A DNA stretch of 64,000 nucleotides, taken from the NCBI GenBank assembly GCA_963716455.1, contig CAVQTK010000011.1:44252-108251 (forward strand), read 5' to 3'. This stretch comes from CAVQTK01 sp963716455 (GTDB taxonomy: Bacteria > Pseudomonadota > Gammaproteobacteria > Coxiellales > Coxiellaceae). The notes below the pieces were generated by a model that had not been told where the DNA came from, made no database searches, and saw nothing but the letters and a program-made list of their open reading frames with translations. Of the stretch, positions 27,839-37,167 are shown piece by piece. Position 1 is the stretch's first letter, and each line of letters begins with the position of its first letter. The translations under genes were made by a program, and so were the position numbers.

Positions 27839-29683
27839 CTATTCCATTAATTTAAAATGTTTGAAATCAAAATCAATAATAAAATCATCATCAGCAGCAA
27901 CAAGTTTAGCAAATTCTGTTTTAGAATGTGCAACTGGTATGCCGTCTTTATTTTTTATTTCCTCAACACAATCATCCTCAATCATTTTTTCTAATTCGTT
28001 TTCATTAGGTTTCGTCGGACGTCGAATTCTTTTACCTTTTTTCCCACCGCCAGAGGATGAAATCTCATTCGAAAAAAATAATCTTTTCCCATTATGTTCT
28101 TTTTTTAAATCTTTATCTTCATAATAAAATTCTATGGAAATATTTTTATAGCTCTGTCGAAAGTCTGGTACTGGCAAACAAAAAGCAAACACATTGTTAC
28201 CGAAATCTTTTTTATCGCCAATTTTTTTAATATATTGGGGGTTGTCACGATCAAATAAGCCTATAATTATTCGATTTTGTGGAATCATAGCCAAAGTTTG
28301 TAACATTTTGTATAAATTCACATCACCTAAATTATCAGTTGGTTGATGAAGTTCAAAATCGCACTGTAATCCCAGCTTTTTAATCGCTCTAGTAATATGC
28401 ATCACATCCGTTTTTCCTTCTGTGATTACCAATGGCTTTGAGCTTTGGGTAATTTTTGACTTTAATTCTGTATATTGTTTTTTATAATTGTCATTATTAC
28501 TTACTATGGAATCATAAATATGAACCCATTCTTCTAAATTTTCAGCAGGCATTTCTATCCCATCTGGCAGCTCAAAAATTTTTAACCGTTCCTTTAAAAT
28601 TGTAGTGCTACCCAAAGCAAAAAAAGGTGAGTGGCTAGATACGATAAATTGCAAGTTTGGAAATAAATTTATAAGCTCGGGCAATATTTCTTTTTGTAAT
28701 TTTATATGCAAATGCTTATCAATTTCATCAACTATCACAATCCCCTTAATATCATTAATATGAAACGTTGTACAGTAAGTATCATATTGCTTCATCAGCT
28801 CGGCAAAAAGCATCAGCAAAGAAATCTCTCCTGAAGATAAGTGAAATAGCGATGGGGATATCAAATCATTACCATTCATTATTGCTAATCTATTCTGGCC
28901 TGTTTTTCGGGAATTAACTCCAAATCGATAAGTACTTATAGAAAATATTTTTCGGAGTAAATCATTAAGTGCGTCTAAAATTACCCGTGGAGAAGAATCA
29001 TTGTTTCTAAATTGGTCGGAGTTCCCTTTATGTTCTGTATGAGCAACATCTAAAATAATATCCAATATCCAATTATTAATTTGAGAAGAGATTTTACTTG
29101 CATCTATGTTCTTATATAAATTACCATTAAATCTCATTTTTGCATTAAATTGATACTTCTTGTATTCAATCTCATTTAACCAACAAGGGACTTCTAATCT
29201 ATCGGATGGGAAATAAGTCAATATATTATTTTTAAACAATTCTTTTGCCAACACAGAGCTAACATTAAGAAAATCTTTGTAAGCCCCTTGTTCCTGTAAA
29301 TTACCAGAAAATTGCTCAAAATTAATTTTACTATCACATTGAATGTTTTTTTCATACTCTTCCTTATCTAATTTTCCAACAACTTCTATATAATCGTAAT
29401 GTATGTTCTGATCTATAAAACGTAAATAAACAAGAGAATATGTTGCTGGACTTAATATATTCAAAGTTGAAATCACTCTATAGTATTCTGGGGTTTTTTT
29501 ATGTACATCATGAAACCAGGCCTTTTTCGCTAATTCAAAAAAAGCATCTGCAACATATGACAAAACAGTTGTCTTACCTTTACCATTTATACCGGAGAGT
29601 GTAATCACCTGATTTTCTTTAAAAATTAACTCCAGATTTCCAATAGGTGCTACATTTTTAAGAATAATTTTCTGCAAAAACAT
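27839..29683 (-). CDS. OLD-like ATPase with TOPRIM-type nuclease region
   Basis: 614 aa. ABC-type ATPase parts: Walker A GINGKGKTTV (31-40), signature LSSGE (282-286), Walker B IVIVDEID (315-322), H-loop SSHSP (349-353). Then a TOPRIM-like region: ITEGKTDV (Glu about 422) and GLFDRD (Asp 478/480), then a Lys-rich tail. This is the architecture of OLD-family nucleases such as GajA and other phage-defence ATPases. 50 bp downstream of dinD on the same strand. More AT-rich than its neighbours by eye, and inserted between bioA and bioB, so probably acquired. Confidence 0.75.
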   Translation of the reverse strand: MFLQKIILKNVAPIGNLELIFKENQVITLSGINGKGKTTVLSYVADAFFELAKKAWFHDVHKKTPEYYRVISTLNILSPATYSLVYLRFIDQNIHYDYIEVVGKLDKEEYEKNIQCDSKINFEQFSGNLQEQGAYKDFLNVSSVLAKELFKNNILTYFPSDRLEVPCWLNEIEYKKYQFNAKMRFNGNLYKNIDASKISSQINNWILDIILDVAHTEHKGNSDQFRNNDSSPRVILDALNDLLRKIFSISTYRFGVNSRKTGQNRLAIMNGNDLISPSLFHLSSGEISLLMLFAELMKQYDTYCTTFHINDIKGIVIVDEIDKHLHIKLQKEILPELINLFPNLQFIVSSHSPFFALGSTTILKERLKIFELPDGIEMPAENLEEWVHIYDSIVSNNDNYKKQYTELKSKITQSSKPLVITEGKTDVMHITRAIKKLGLQCDFELHQPTDNLGDVNLYKMLQTLAMIPQNRIIIGLFDRDNPQYIKKIGDKKDFGNNVFAFCLPVPDFRQSYKNISIEFYYEDKDLKKEHNGKRLFFSNEISSSGGGKKGKRIRRPTKPNENELEKMIEDDCVEEIKNKDGIPVAHSKTEFAKLVAADDDFIIDFDFKHFKLME

Positions 29684-29733
29684 AATTTTTAATCCCTATA
29701 AATTTAAGATTTGGTATTAAGATTAATAGACCT

Positions 29734-30610
29734 TTACTCTTGCTCACAATCACCTAATAGACCTTGCGCATCGCGCTGATCTAGTTCAAGTTTAGGGACT
29801 GAATTCTTAACTCTTTCTTCTACTTTTTTGATATGTTCAGCAGGAGGAATATGTTCGGGTAAATCACCCCCAATACGTTTGATTGCCTCTCGCACTTCTG
29901 TGCCTACCTTTTCATGGGTGTGGATAGCTTGTTGCTGATCATGGATCTGTTCGCGTATGAGTTTATCGCGTGCTTGCGTCATGCGGAACTGATTAGCAGC
30001 TAATTCAGTAGCATTCATTCGATCTAACAAATTTTCTTTTTCGGCCATTCGTTTCCTTTTTTTAATATCTGTGCTGCGTAAACCACCGTAGAGGCCTCTG
30101 TAACCAGCATCATGAAATACACCAAACATTTTGTTTTGTACCCCAGCCTGTCGAGCTACTCCAGAAAGGGCTTTGAACTCAACTGCTGTTTGTTTACGCA
30201 ACTCCAGACGTTCTAAGTCTGAAGCTAACTCATCTGACAATTCCTGACGACGGGCTTGAATAGCAAAATATTTCTGGGCGTGAGCAATTTCAGGCTTACG
30301 AGGATCTCCGTTTTGAGCAATTAAGTAACAGGCGAAGCGAGAAAGATGGAAATCGGGGACCTCACGTGTGCTGCCCGAGCCTAGAGTTACCATTTTGCCG
30401 GCGCCGGCAAAATGGTAACCCCGGATTATTTCCCGATTGCTCACAAGAAGTGGTAGCACGTCTGATCGCTTGTTCAAAACGCCGCCACTGCCTATATCCT
30501 AGCAAGAGCTGCAAATCTCGCGCGCTCCAATATTCTGCGCCATAGGAATTAATCTGCTTTAATTCTTCAAAAGAATTGCCGGCAAGCAGAGAAGGTGGTT
30601 TGACACTCAT
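29734..30610 (-). CDS. dinD: DinD family (BRO-N type) protein, one frame slip
   Basis: DNA-damage-inducible protein D family, about 291 aa after repair (E. coli 274). N-terminal part: FEELKQINSYGAEYWSARDL and LLGYRQWRRF; then KMVTLGSGSTREVPDFHLSRFACYLIAQNGDPRKPEIAHAQ, and YRGLYGGL, TELAANQFRMTQ. The parts are in two frames: GGGG on the minus strand (CCCC, 30419-30422) should be GGG. The slip touches a perfect 34-bp palindrome. E. coli DinD inhibits RecA filament function. AAGGAG lies 10 bp before the ATG. No LexA box (CTGT-N8-ACAG) is seen upstream. Confidence 0.82.
30386..30419. repeat. Perfect 34-bp palindrome within dinD
   Basis: GTTACCATTTTGCCGGC followed immediately by its exact reverse complement, no loop. 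GC-rich core CCGGCGCCGG. Sits in the coding sequence at the point where the dinD frame breaks. Confidence 0.95.
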
Positions 30611-30759
30611 TTTATTTTAAGCTCCTTGTATTAATATATATAAAAGGAAACATATGATCTGTTAAATTAACTTATTTATACAAAAATGTTTAATAATAAT
30701 CTAAAAATCTGACAGTAGGAAGTTTTTCTGACACTCATTATCATTCCCCGAGGTAATGG

Positions 30760-30788
30760 TTGACTGATAAATATAGTTGACATAAAAT
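30760..30788 (+). promoter_or_regulatory. Sigma-70-type promoter candidate for bioBFHCD
   Basis: TTGACT (30760-30765), 17-nt spacer, TAAAAT (30783-30788), each 5 of 6 matches. The leader to bioB is about 75 bp. A second TTGACA (30777) overlaps the -10. I see no BirA-type operator (TTGTAAACC ... GGTTTACAA). Confidence 0.5.
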
Positions 30789-30870
30789 TAAACCATTTTT
30801 CAAATCTAATTTAATTTATTTGCCACGGCCTCTACAGTTTTTATTAGCAGTAATATTATAAGGATTTCTT

Positions 30871-31830
30871 ATGTCCAAATCCCATTTAACTCCAGCAGCT
30901 ATCTACGATTTATACGAAATGCCATTTGTGGACTTATTATACCAAGCACAGTCGGTGCATCGACAACATTTTTCTTCAACAGAAATACAACTTAGTACCT
31001 TGTTGAATATAAAAACGGGTGCTTGTCCGGAAAACTGTGCCTATTGTCCGCAAAGTGGACATTATCAAACCGGTGTAAAAAAAGAAAAACTAATGGAATT
31101 AGCGGATGTAGTGGAGAAAGCAAAGCAGGCCAAAGAAAATGGTGCAACTCGTTTTTGCATGGGCGCAGCTTGGCGTAGTCCATCTAAGCAGGATTTGCCT
31201 AAAGTAATTGCAATGATTAAGGAAATAAAAAAATTAGGTTTGGAAACTTGTGTGACCTTGGGGATGTTAACTGCAGAGCAGGCAGAGGCTTTAAAATTAG
31301 CTGGGTTAGATTTTTATAACCATAATTTAGATACTTCACCGGAATATTATCCCAATATTATTACAACCCATACTTACCAAGATCGACTTGATACTATAAC
31401 CCATGTGATCAACGCAAATATTAAAGTTTGTTGTGGAGGTATTATGGGATTGGGGGAAAGTCGACAAGATCGTATTCAATTTTTACTCCAGCTTATGCAG
31501 TTGCCAAAACCTCCAGAAAGTGTGCCAATTAATCGCTTGATTTCTATTCCTGGGACTCCATTAGAAGATGCTAAGGAGTTGGATAATTTTGAATTTATTC
31601 GCACGGTGGCCATAGCTCGAATACTGCTGCCTACGACTTATGTGCGCCTATCGGCTGGTAGGGTCGAAATGCCAGAAGAAATGCAAGCATTATGTTTTAT
31701 GGCGGGAGCAAATTCAATTCATTTTGGGGAAAAGTTATTAATGACTAAAAACCCTGAAGCCCATCAAGATTTAATCATGCTCAAAAAAATGGGATTAAAA
31801 TCTAAGCCCATGCAATTAATTAATTCATGA
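30871..31830 (+). CDS. bioB: Biotin synthase
   Basis: Radical-SAM enzyme inserting sulfur into dethiobiotin (319 aa). The 4Fe-4S motif CPENCAYC lies at residues 52-59; FCMGAAWRSP, LDFYNHNLDTSPEYYP and the RLSAGRVEMPEEMQALCFMAGANS region are typical, covering the Arg/Cys ligands of the 2Fe-2S cluster. AAGGA precedes the ATG. First gene of bioBFHCD; its stop overlaps the bioF start (ATGA). Confidence 0.98.
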   Translation: MSKSHLTPAAIYDLYEMPFVDLLYQAQSVHRQHFSSTEIQLSTLLNIKTGACPENCAYCPQSGHYQTGVKKEKLMELADVVEKAKQAKENGATRFCMGAAWRSPSKQDLPKVIAMIKEIKKLGLETCVTLGMLTAEQAEALKLAGLDFYNHNLDTSPEYYPNIITTHTYQDRLDTITHVINANIKVCCGGIMGLGESRQDRIQFLLQLMQLPKPPESVPINRLISIPGTPLEDAKELDNFEFIRTVAIARILLPTTYVRLSAGRVEMPEEMQALCFMAGANSIHFGEKLLMTKNPEAHQDLIMLKKMGLKSKPMQLINS

Positions 31831-33002
31831 CAATAAAAGATCCTCTACATAAGCGTAAGACTGATTATAAACAATTAAATTTGTGGAGGAGTCGAGTTAT
31901 TGTCGATAGCCGTGCGGAAAATACCGTTTGTGTCAGTGAGCAAATATATATTAATTTTAGTGGTAATGACTATCTTGGATTGACTCAGCATCCCCAAGTT
32001 ATTAAAGCTTTTTGCAAAGGAATAGAGAAATATGGTTTAGGAAGTGGGGCTTCCGCTCTCGTTTCAGGTTATTATCATCCTCATGCGGAATTAGAGAAAA
32101 GCTTTGCAGAATTTTTGCAATGTGACAGAGCGCTTCTGTTTAATACCGGCTATCAAGCCAATTTAGGTGTCATTACTACTTTAGCAAATCGTCAAAGTTG
32201 CATTTTTTCCGATCGTTTATGCCATGCTTCTTTACTGGATGCAATTTTGTTATCCAAAGCTAAGCATTTTCGCTATCCCCATAAAGAAGTCGCCAGCTTA
32301 CATCGCCAGCTGGAATTGCATGCAGGTTCTCAGTCGATTTTTTTAGTAACGGAAAGTGTATTTAGCATGGAAGGAGATATTGTCTTTATAAGACCGCTGG
32401 TTGATTTAGCAAAAAAATATCATGCCACTTTAATTGTGGATGATGCACATGGTATAGGAGTATTAGGAAATCAGGGTTGTGGCATAAGCGAAGAACTACG
32501 ATTAAATGGTGCGGATAATTTTTTACTAATAGTCCCTTTAGGTAAAGCACTAGGAAGTATGGGAGCGATCGTTGCGGGAAATGATGAGATGATTGAGTCT
32601 TTAATCCAATTTGCTCGAACGTATCGTTATTCGACGGCGATACCGCCTGCTGTAGCCTATGCCACTATAGAATGTTTACGGATATTAAGGACAGAAAATT
32701 GGCGACTTATGTCCTTGCGCCATCTCATTAAATATTTTAATAATGAGGCACAAAAACGCAATTTATCCTTAATTTGTATAGATGAAACTCCCATTCGTTG
32801 CATTTTAGTGAAAGATAATGACAAAGTAATTAAACTCCAAGCGTATTTACGCGAGCGTGGATTTTTGGTGGCTGCAATAAGGCCTCCGACCGTGCCTAAA
32901 GATACCTCACGCATTCGCATTTCATTAAATTGCTATCATACGGAAGCACAAATTATTCATTTATTAGATTTATTGACAGAATGTCATGACTGTATCGGTT
33001 AA
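31827..33002 (+). CDS. bioF: 8-amino-7-oxononanoate synthase
   Basis: PLP enzyme condensing pimeloyl-ACP and alanine (391 aa). Alpha-oxoamine synthase motifs: YLGLTQHPQVIKAF, GSGASALVSGYY, DDAHGIGVLGNQG and the PLP lysine in PLGKALGSMGA. It overlaps bioB by 4 bp, and bioH starts 17 bp before its stop, indicating coupled translation. Confidence 0.97.
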   Translation: MTIKDPLHKRKTDYKQLNLWRSRVIVDSRAENTVCVSEQIYINFSGNDYLGLTQHPQVIKAFCKGIEKYGLGSGASALVSGYYHPHAELEKSFAEFLQCDRALLFNTGYQANLGVITTLANRQSCIFSDRLCHASLLDAILLSKAKHFRYPHKEVASLHRQLELHAGSQSIFLVTESVFSMEGDIVFIRPLVDLAKKYHATLIVDDAHGIGVLGNQGCGISEELRLNGADNFLLIVPLGKALGSMGAIVAGNDEMIESLIQFARTYRYSTAIPPAVAYATIECLRILRTENWRLMSLRHLIKYFNNEAQKRNLSLICIDETPIRCILVKDNDKVIKLQAYLRERGFLVAAIRPPTVPKDTSRIRISLNCYHTEAQIIHLLDLLTECHDCIG

Positions 33003-33724
33003 TGACTCTTCTCAATCTTCCTTAGTGCTCCTGGCGGGCTGGGGATTTAAACCCTCTATCTGGGACACAGTAAGTTTACATTTAAGTAAAAAGTATAAAG
33101 TAATTCAACTGGATTTACCTAGAATTTTAACCCTCTCTTTCATATAGTTCGCATGGGATAGAGTCTATAATGGATTGGCTATATCCAGAGATCCCGCCTA
33201 ACTCTATTTTGGTTGGTTGGTCTTTAGGAGGAACGATTGCTACTTATTTTTGCCATCAGTTTCCACAGCATTGCAAAAAATTAATAATTGTAGCGGGCTC
33301 GCCTAAATTTATCGCCGCCCCAGAATGGCCAGGAGTGAGCGTTAAAGAAGCCGAAAAATTTTTTAATCAGGCACAACTGGATTTAAAAAGCCTGCATAAG
33401 CGGTTTGTTTTTTTGGTCTCGCAACCCTATTACCAGGAATATTCTTCTTTACTTCACCGGGCGTTACATGATCCCGCAGTTAGTCAGGAATATTTATTAT
33501 TTTATTTGCATCTGTTATTTAATATCGATGGGCGAAAACTCCTTGAAGAAATTACGGTTCCCCAATTGCATATTTTTGGAGGAAAAGATGCGATAATACC
33601 CATTAACGTAGCTCATTTAATTGGTAAATTCATTCATGGTGAAATAGCAATCCTACCTGAAGCGGGGCATATACCTTTTATTTCACATCTAGCCCAATTT
33701 TTATCTATTATCGAAAAAGAATAA
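32986..33724 (+). CDS. bioH: Pimeloyl-ACP methyl ester carboxylesterase, one frame slip
   Basis: Alpha/beta hydrolase releasing pimeloyl-ACP from its methyl ester (about 245 aa after repair). The ATG at 32986 (MTVSVNDSSQ) opens inside bioF; the N-terminal strand LVLLAGWGFKPSIWD is followed by a break at CCC 33131-33133, one C too many. The next frame gives SYSSHGIESIMDWL, nucleophile motif GWSLGG, and the C-terminal His in AGHIPFISH, with Asp in GGKDAIIP. Read as written, only a shorter product from ATG 33170 (184 aa) would be made. Confidence 0.9.
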
Positions 33725-33735
33725 GTGAAAAAATA

Positions 33736-34506
33736 ATGAAGTTAGAATTAGAAAAGCAAAGAATTCGTTACTGTTTTAATCGTGCTAAGCATACTTATGA
33801 TCAACATTGCCAAACTCAATCTAAAGTAGGCGAAACGTTAATTAATTGTCTACAGCAATACAAAAAGAATTTTAATCACATTCTTGATTTAGGTTGTGGC
33901 ACCGGGCTAGTCACGCAAAATTTGGCTGCAGCACTCCAGTACAAAGAATTTATGGCAATTGATATTGCGGAGCATTTATTAAAAATTGCCGACGTTCGTT
34001 TGCGTAATTGGGGGGTGAAGGTTTGTCTTGCGGATTTTGATCGTACCCCCTGTGGAGAAAATAAATTCGATTTAGTATTTTCTAATATGGCGTTACAATG
34101 GAGCTTAAATATTGAGAACTCTCTACAAGAAATTAACAGAATAATGCAGCCTAATGGTTATCTGATTTGCTCTCTCCCTATTAAGGGAACATTTCAAGAG
34201 ATGAAAAATAGGCTTTATCAATTGAGTGGAGAAGAATATTTTAATGATTTTTTTGATTTGCACGAGTTAAGCGATAAAATAACTAATGCAGGTTACGCGC
34301 TTTTAGAACAAAAAGTCGACTGCCATGCAACAAATTTTTCGAGTTTTTTTGAAATGCTTTATTCTATTAAACATGTTGGGGCTAACTATAAAAAACAAAA
34401 AATAAACGGTATTAAGTTACAGAGGAAATTTTTAACACAAATTGAACAAAAGAACATTGCATTAACTTATAAAATTGCTTTGATAATAGCAAAAAAGCAA
34501 CCATAA
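33736..34506 (+). CDS. bioC: Malonyl-ACP O-methyltransferase
   Basis: SAM-dependent methyltransferase that starts pimelate synthesis by disguising malonyl-ACP (256 aa). BioC-type N-terminus (RIRYCFNRAKHTYDQH), SAM motif ILDLGCGTGLVT, and VFSNMALQWSLN, a BioC hallmark. 12 bp after bioH in the same operon. Confidence 0.95.
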   Translation: MKLELEKQRIRYCFNRAKHTYDQHCQTQSKVGETLINCLQQYKKNFNHILDLGCGTGLVTQNLAAALQYKEFMAIDIAEHLLKIADVRLRNWGVKVCLADFDRTPCGENKFDLVFSNMALQWSLNIENSLQEINRIMQPNGYLICSLPIKGTFQEMKNRLYQLSGEEYFNDFFDLHELSDKITNAGYALLEQKVDCHATNFSSFFEMLYSIKHVGANYKKQKINGIKLQRKFLTQIEQKNIALTYKIALIIAKKQP

Positions 34507-34519
34507 ATATTATTATACT

Positions 34520-35197
34520 ATGGCGTTACAATTATTTATTACTGGCACTGATACCGGAATAGGTAAAACTTATATAGCAAGTGGCCTATTAAGAGCATTC
34601 CATCAGCAACAGAATTTTTCCACTTTAGGAATTAAGCCGGTGGCTTCAGGGGCTGCTTTGCTGTCAGGTGAGTTAGTGAATGAAGACGCATTGGCGTTAC
34701 AAGAAAATTCCTCAATTAAACTCGCCTATTCTATGATTAATCCGCTGGTATTTGCCTTACCCATTGCTCCACATTTAGCCGCTCGTCACCAGAATAAAGC
34801 CTTAAGCGTTGATATCTTATGGACAGAATGCCAACCGGCTTTTAACTATCCAGCAGATGTTCTGGTTGTAGAGGGATGTGGGGGTTGGAAAGTACCTCTC
34901 AATGATAAAGAAACCATGGCGGATTTTGTGCAACGAGCTAAACTCAAAGTGGTAATGGTGGTCGGCATTCGTCTGGGGTGTATTAACCATGCATTAATCA
35001 CGGAAGCCGCTATTTTAAAAACGGGAGTTGCTCTGAGCGGCTGGATAGGAAATTATATAGAGCCTGGTATGAATTTTATGCAAGAAAACATTAACACTTT
35101 AAAACAGTGGTTGTCGATACCTTGTTTAGGTGTGGTAGATCATCAGCAGGACCCAGCTGAGATAATATCCACTGCAAAAATATTATCCCAATCTTAA
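34520..35197 (+). CDS. bioD: Dethiobiotin synthetase
   Basis: ATP-dependent carboxylase closing the ureido ring (225 aa). P-loop FITGTDTGIGKTYI, KPVASG, and VEGCGGWKVPLN are typical. Last gene of the bio operon; 6 bp after its stop comes the dyad CCAGACCAGGTCTGG (35203-35217), without a U-run. Confidence 0.96.
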   Translation: MALQLFITGTDTGIGKTYIASGLLRAFHQQQNFSTLGIKPVASGAALLSGELVNEDALALQENSSIKLAYSMINPLVFALPIAPHLAARHQNKALSVDILWTECQPAFNYPADVLVVEGCGGWKVPLNDKETMADFVQRAKLKVVMVVGIRLGCINHALITEAAILKTGVALSGWIGNYIEPGMNFMQENINTLKQWLSIPCLGVVDHQQDPAEIISTAKILSQS

Positions 35198-35317
35198 GCG
35201 TTCCAGACCAGGTCTGGCACTAGAGCAGAGCATGTGTGTGTCAATAATTAGACCTTTCGCTTTTGAGTATGATATAGTTTCACCAGTTTTTGGGATAATT
35301 TGAAAATAGGAGAAAAT

Positions 35318-36137
35318 ATGAAAAATATAAAAGTTAAAAATTTATTTTTTTATGGTCTAGGGGGCTTAAGCTGGATGTTAAGCAACGTATTATTCTTTGG
35401 TCAAAAATGGCAAAGATATTCTCAATCTTATTTTAATGGTTATGAAAATGGGCATGAACAAGCTGTTTTAGATATTAAAAGTGGGGCTAATATTACCCTG
35501 CCGCAAGGAGGCGACGTTTTTGAGGTGCTTGCTCCAACTGCGTCATCTGCTTTAACACTTTTCAGTAATCTTCCCTATTTTTTAATTTCTTTGGGTGGTA
35601 TGTTTATCATAGGAAGAGAAGGCGAGAGTAAAAGGTTAAGATTTGCTCAATCTACCTCTAGTGTTTTGATGGGTTCCTTCTGGTATTTTCTATTACTAAA
35701 TAATTTTTCTTTAGATCTGGGTACAGGAAAAATTCATTTTTGTGAGGATATGGGACAGTATTCAGGATATATAAATGGAATAAATAATATTACTGGTAAT
35801 CCTCACGATCCAGCGGGTGAAGCTTTTGCCTTCTTGGGTGATGATTATATGAATTACCTTTATGCCACACTATTGATGGGTGTAATTTACGCAACTACTG
35901 CACTAAAGACTTCACGCTTAGGAGACAATTTTACTCTTGCAGACCTGTGTCGGAAAATGAAGTTTACATTTTCATTTAGATCAAAAAGAAAAAGACCGTG
36001 TTGCATTAACCCAAACCCCTACTGGCTCCAGAGATGAGGGCGGGGTAGTGATCGAATTTCAAGAAATACAAGATGCAGAAAAACCTGAAGATGGTAAGGA
36101 TTCCTTTCTTTTTATCCCTACTAGCTTTTCCTCATAA
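35318..36137 (+). CDS. Tandem membrane-protein family, paralogue 1 (frame slip near the end)
   Basis: Not a family I recognise. About 272 aa after repair, equal to paralogue 2. Layout: short basic start (MKNIKVKN), helix 1 (LFFYGLGGLSWMLSNVLFF), a hydrophilic loop with YFNGYENGHEQA and NITLPQGG, helices 2-3, the most conserved segment DMGQYSGYINGI-NITGNPHDP, helix 4 (YMNYLYATLLMGVIYATTALKTS) and an acidic tail. As written it stops at 36037; the tail (DRVALTQTPTGSRDEGG...) is in the +1 frame, with one extra A in the runs at 35983-35993. GGAGA precedes ATG 35318. Confidence 0.8.
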
Positions 36138-36203
36138 TTTAATTTGCAGCAATCTACCATCTGCTGCCTGCAAGACGTAAATACGGAAAGTAAAGGAAAT
36201 AAT

Positions 36204-37022
36204 ATGCGAAATCTAAACGTTAGAAATTTATTTTGTTACGGTCTAGGTGGCTTAAGCTGGATGTTTAGCAATGTATTATTCTTTGGCCAAAAATGGCAAA
36301 GCTATTCTCAATATTATTTCAACGGTTATGAGAGTGGCCATGAGCAAGCTATTGCAGATATTAAAAATGGGACTAATATTACCCTACCTCAAGGAGCCGA
36401 TTTTTTTGAAAAGGATCGACCCTTTTGGGCATATGGCATTACAGTTACAAGTAATATTACCTATGCATTGATTTCTGTGGGAGGAATGGAGTTAATGCTG
36501 GAAAAAAATAGTAAAATATCAAAATTTACTAAATCTGCGTTGTGTATGTTGATGGGTTATGGGTGGTACTTGTTCTGCAAATATGATTTTTCAGGTGCTC
36601 CAGATGTTGTGAATTCTTTTAAAGATATGGGACAATATTCAGGATATATAAATGGAGTAAGAAATATTACAGGGAATCCTCATGATCCAGTTAGTGAAGC
36701 ATTTGCCTTCTTGGGCGATGAGACTGAGGTTATGAATTACCTTTATGCCACACTGTTGATGGGAGTAATTTATCTGGCTACAGCACTAAGGACTTCATAC
36801 ATGGGAGAAAATTTTACCCTTGCATATCTGTGTCAGAAAATGAAGTGTAAATTTCTTACATTTAGTAGATTAGAAGAAGAAAAAGACAATGTTGAATTAA
36901 TCACACCTAATAGACACAGAAGTGAAAGTGGTGCGCCGGTGTTGATTGAATTTGAAGAGGAAAGGGATAGACCTGAATCTAAAGATGATGATGTATCTCT
37001 TTTTAGCTCTAACCTTACTTAG
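36204..37022 (+). CDS. Tandem membrane-protein family, paralogue 2 (intact)
   Basis: 272 aa, the intact reference of the four. Same plan as its neighbour: basic start MRNLNVRN, helix 1 LFCYGLGGLSWMFSNVLFF, loop with FNGYESGHEQAIADIKNGTN, helices 2-3, DMGQYSGYINGVRNITGNPHDP, helix 4, and a Glu/Asp-rich tail (LIEFEEERDRPESKDDDVSLF). ATG 36204 with AAAGGAAA upstream is chosen; the frame is open from 36144. The two 5' halves are nearly identical at the DNA level, so the duplication is recent or kept alike by conversion. Function unknown. Confidence 0.85.
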   Translation: MRNLNVRNLFCYGLGGLSWMFSNVLFFGQKWQSYSQYYFNGYESGHEQAIADIKNGTNITLPQGADFFEKDRPFWAYGITVTSNITYALISVGGMELMLEKNSKISKFTKSALCMLMGYGWYLFCKYDFSGAPDVVNSFKDMGQYSGYINGVRNITGNPHDPVSEAFAFLGDETEVMNYLYATLLMGVIYLATALRTSYMGENFTLAYLCQKMKCKFLTFSRLEEEKDNVELITPNRHRSESGAPVLIEFEEERDRPESKDDDVSLFSSNLT

Positions 37023-37066
37023 TTTTTACTCTTAATTTTAAATCAGGAATTTAACTTTACAATTTC

Positions 37067-37110
37067 ATCGTCATTGCAAATTGTGTTTGCAGTGAAGCAA
37101 CCCAAGTTTT
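37067..37110. repeat. Degenerate repeat B copy
   Basis: CGTCATTGCAAATTGTGTTTGCAGTGAAGCAACCCAAG resembles the left half of repeat B with several changes. Lies between paralogues 2 and 3. Confidence 0.5.
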
Positions 37111-37167
37111 TAATCATCTTTGCAAAAACTTCTAGATTGAATATTTCATATTTTGTAGGGAAATAAT

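Noticed and set aside
30620..30870. BirA operator before bioB
   Set aside because: GGTT...AACC dyads occur (ATGGTT / AACCAT), but in the reverse orientation to the known TTGTAAACC...GGTTTACAA operator.
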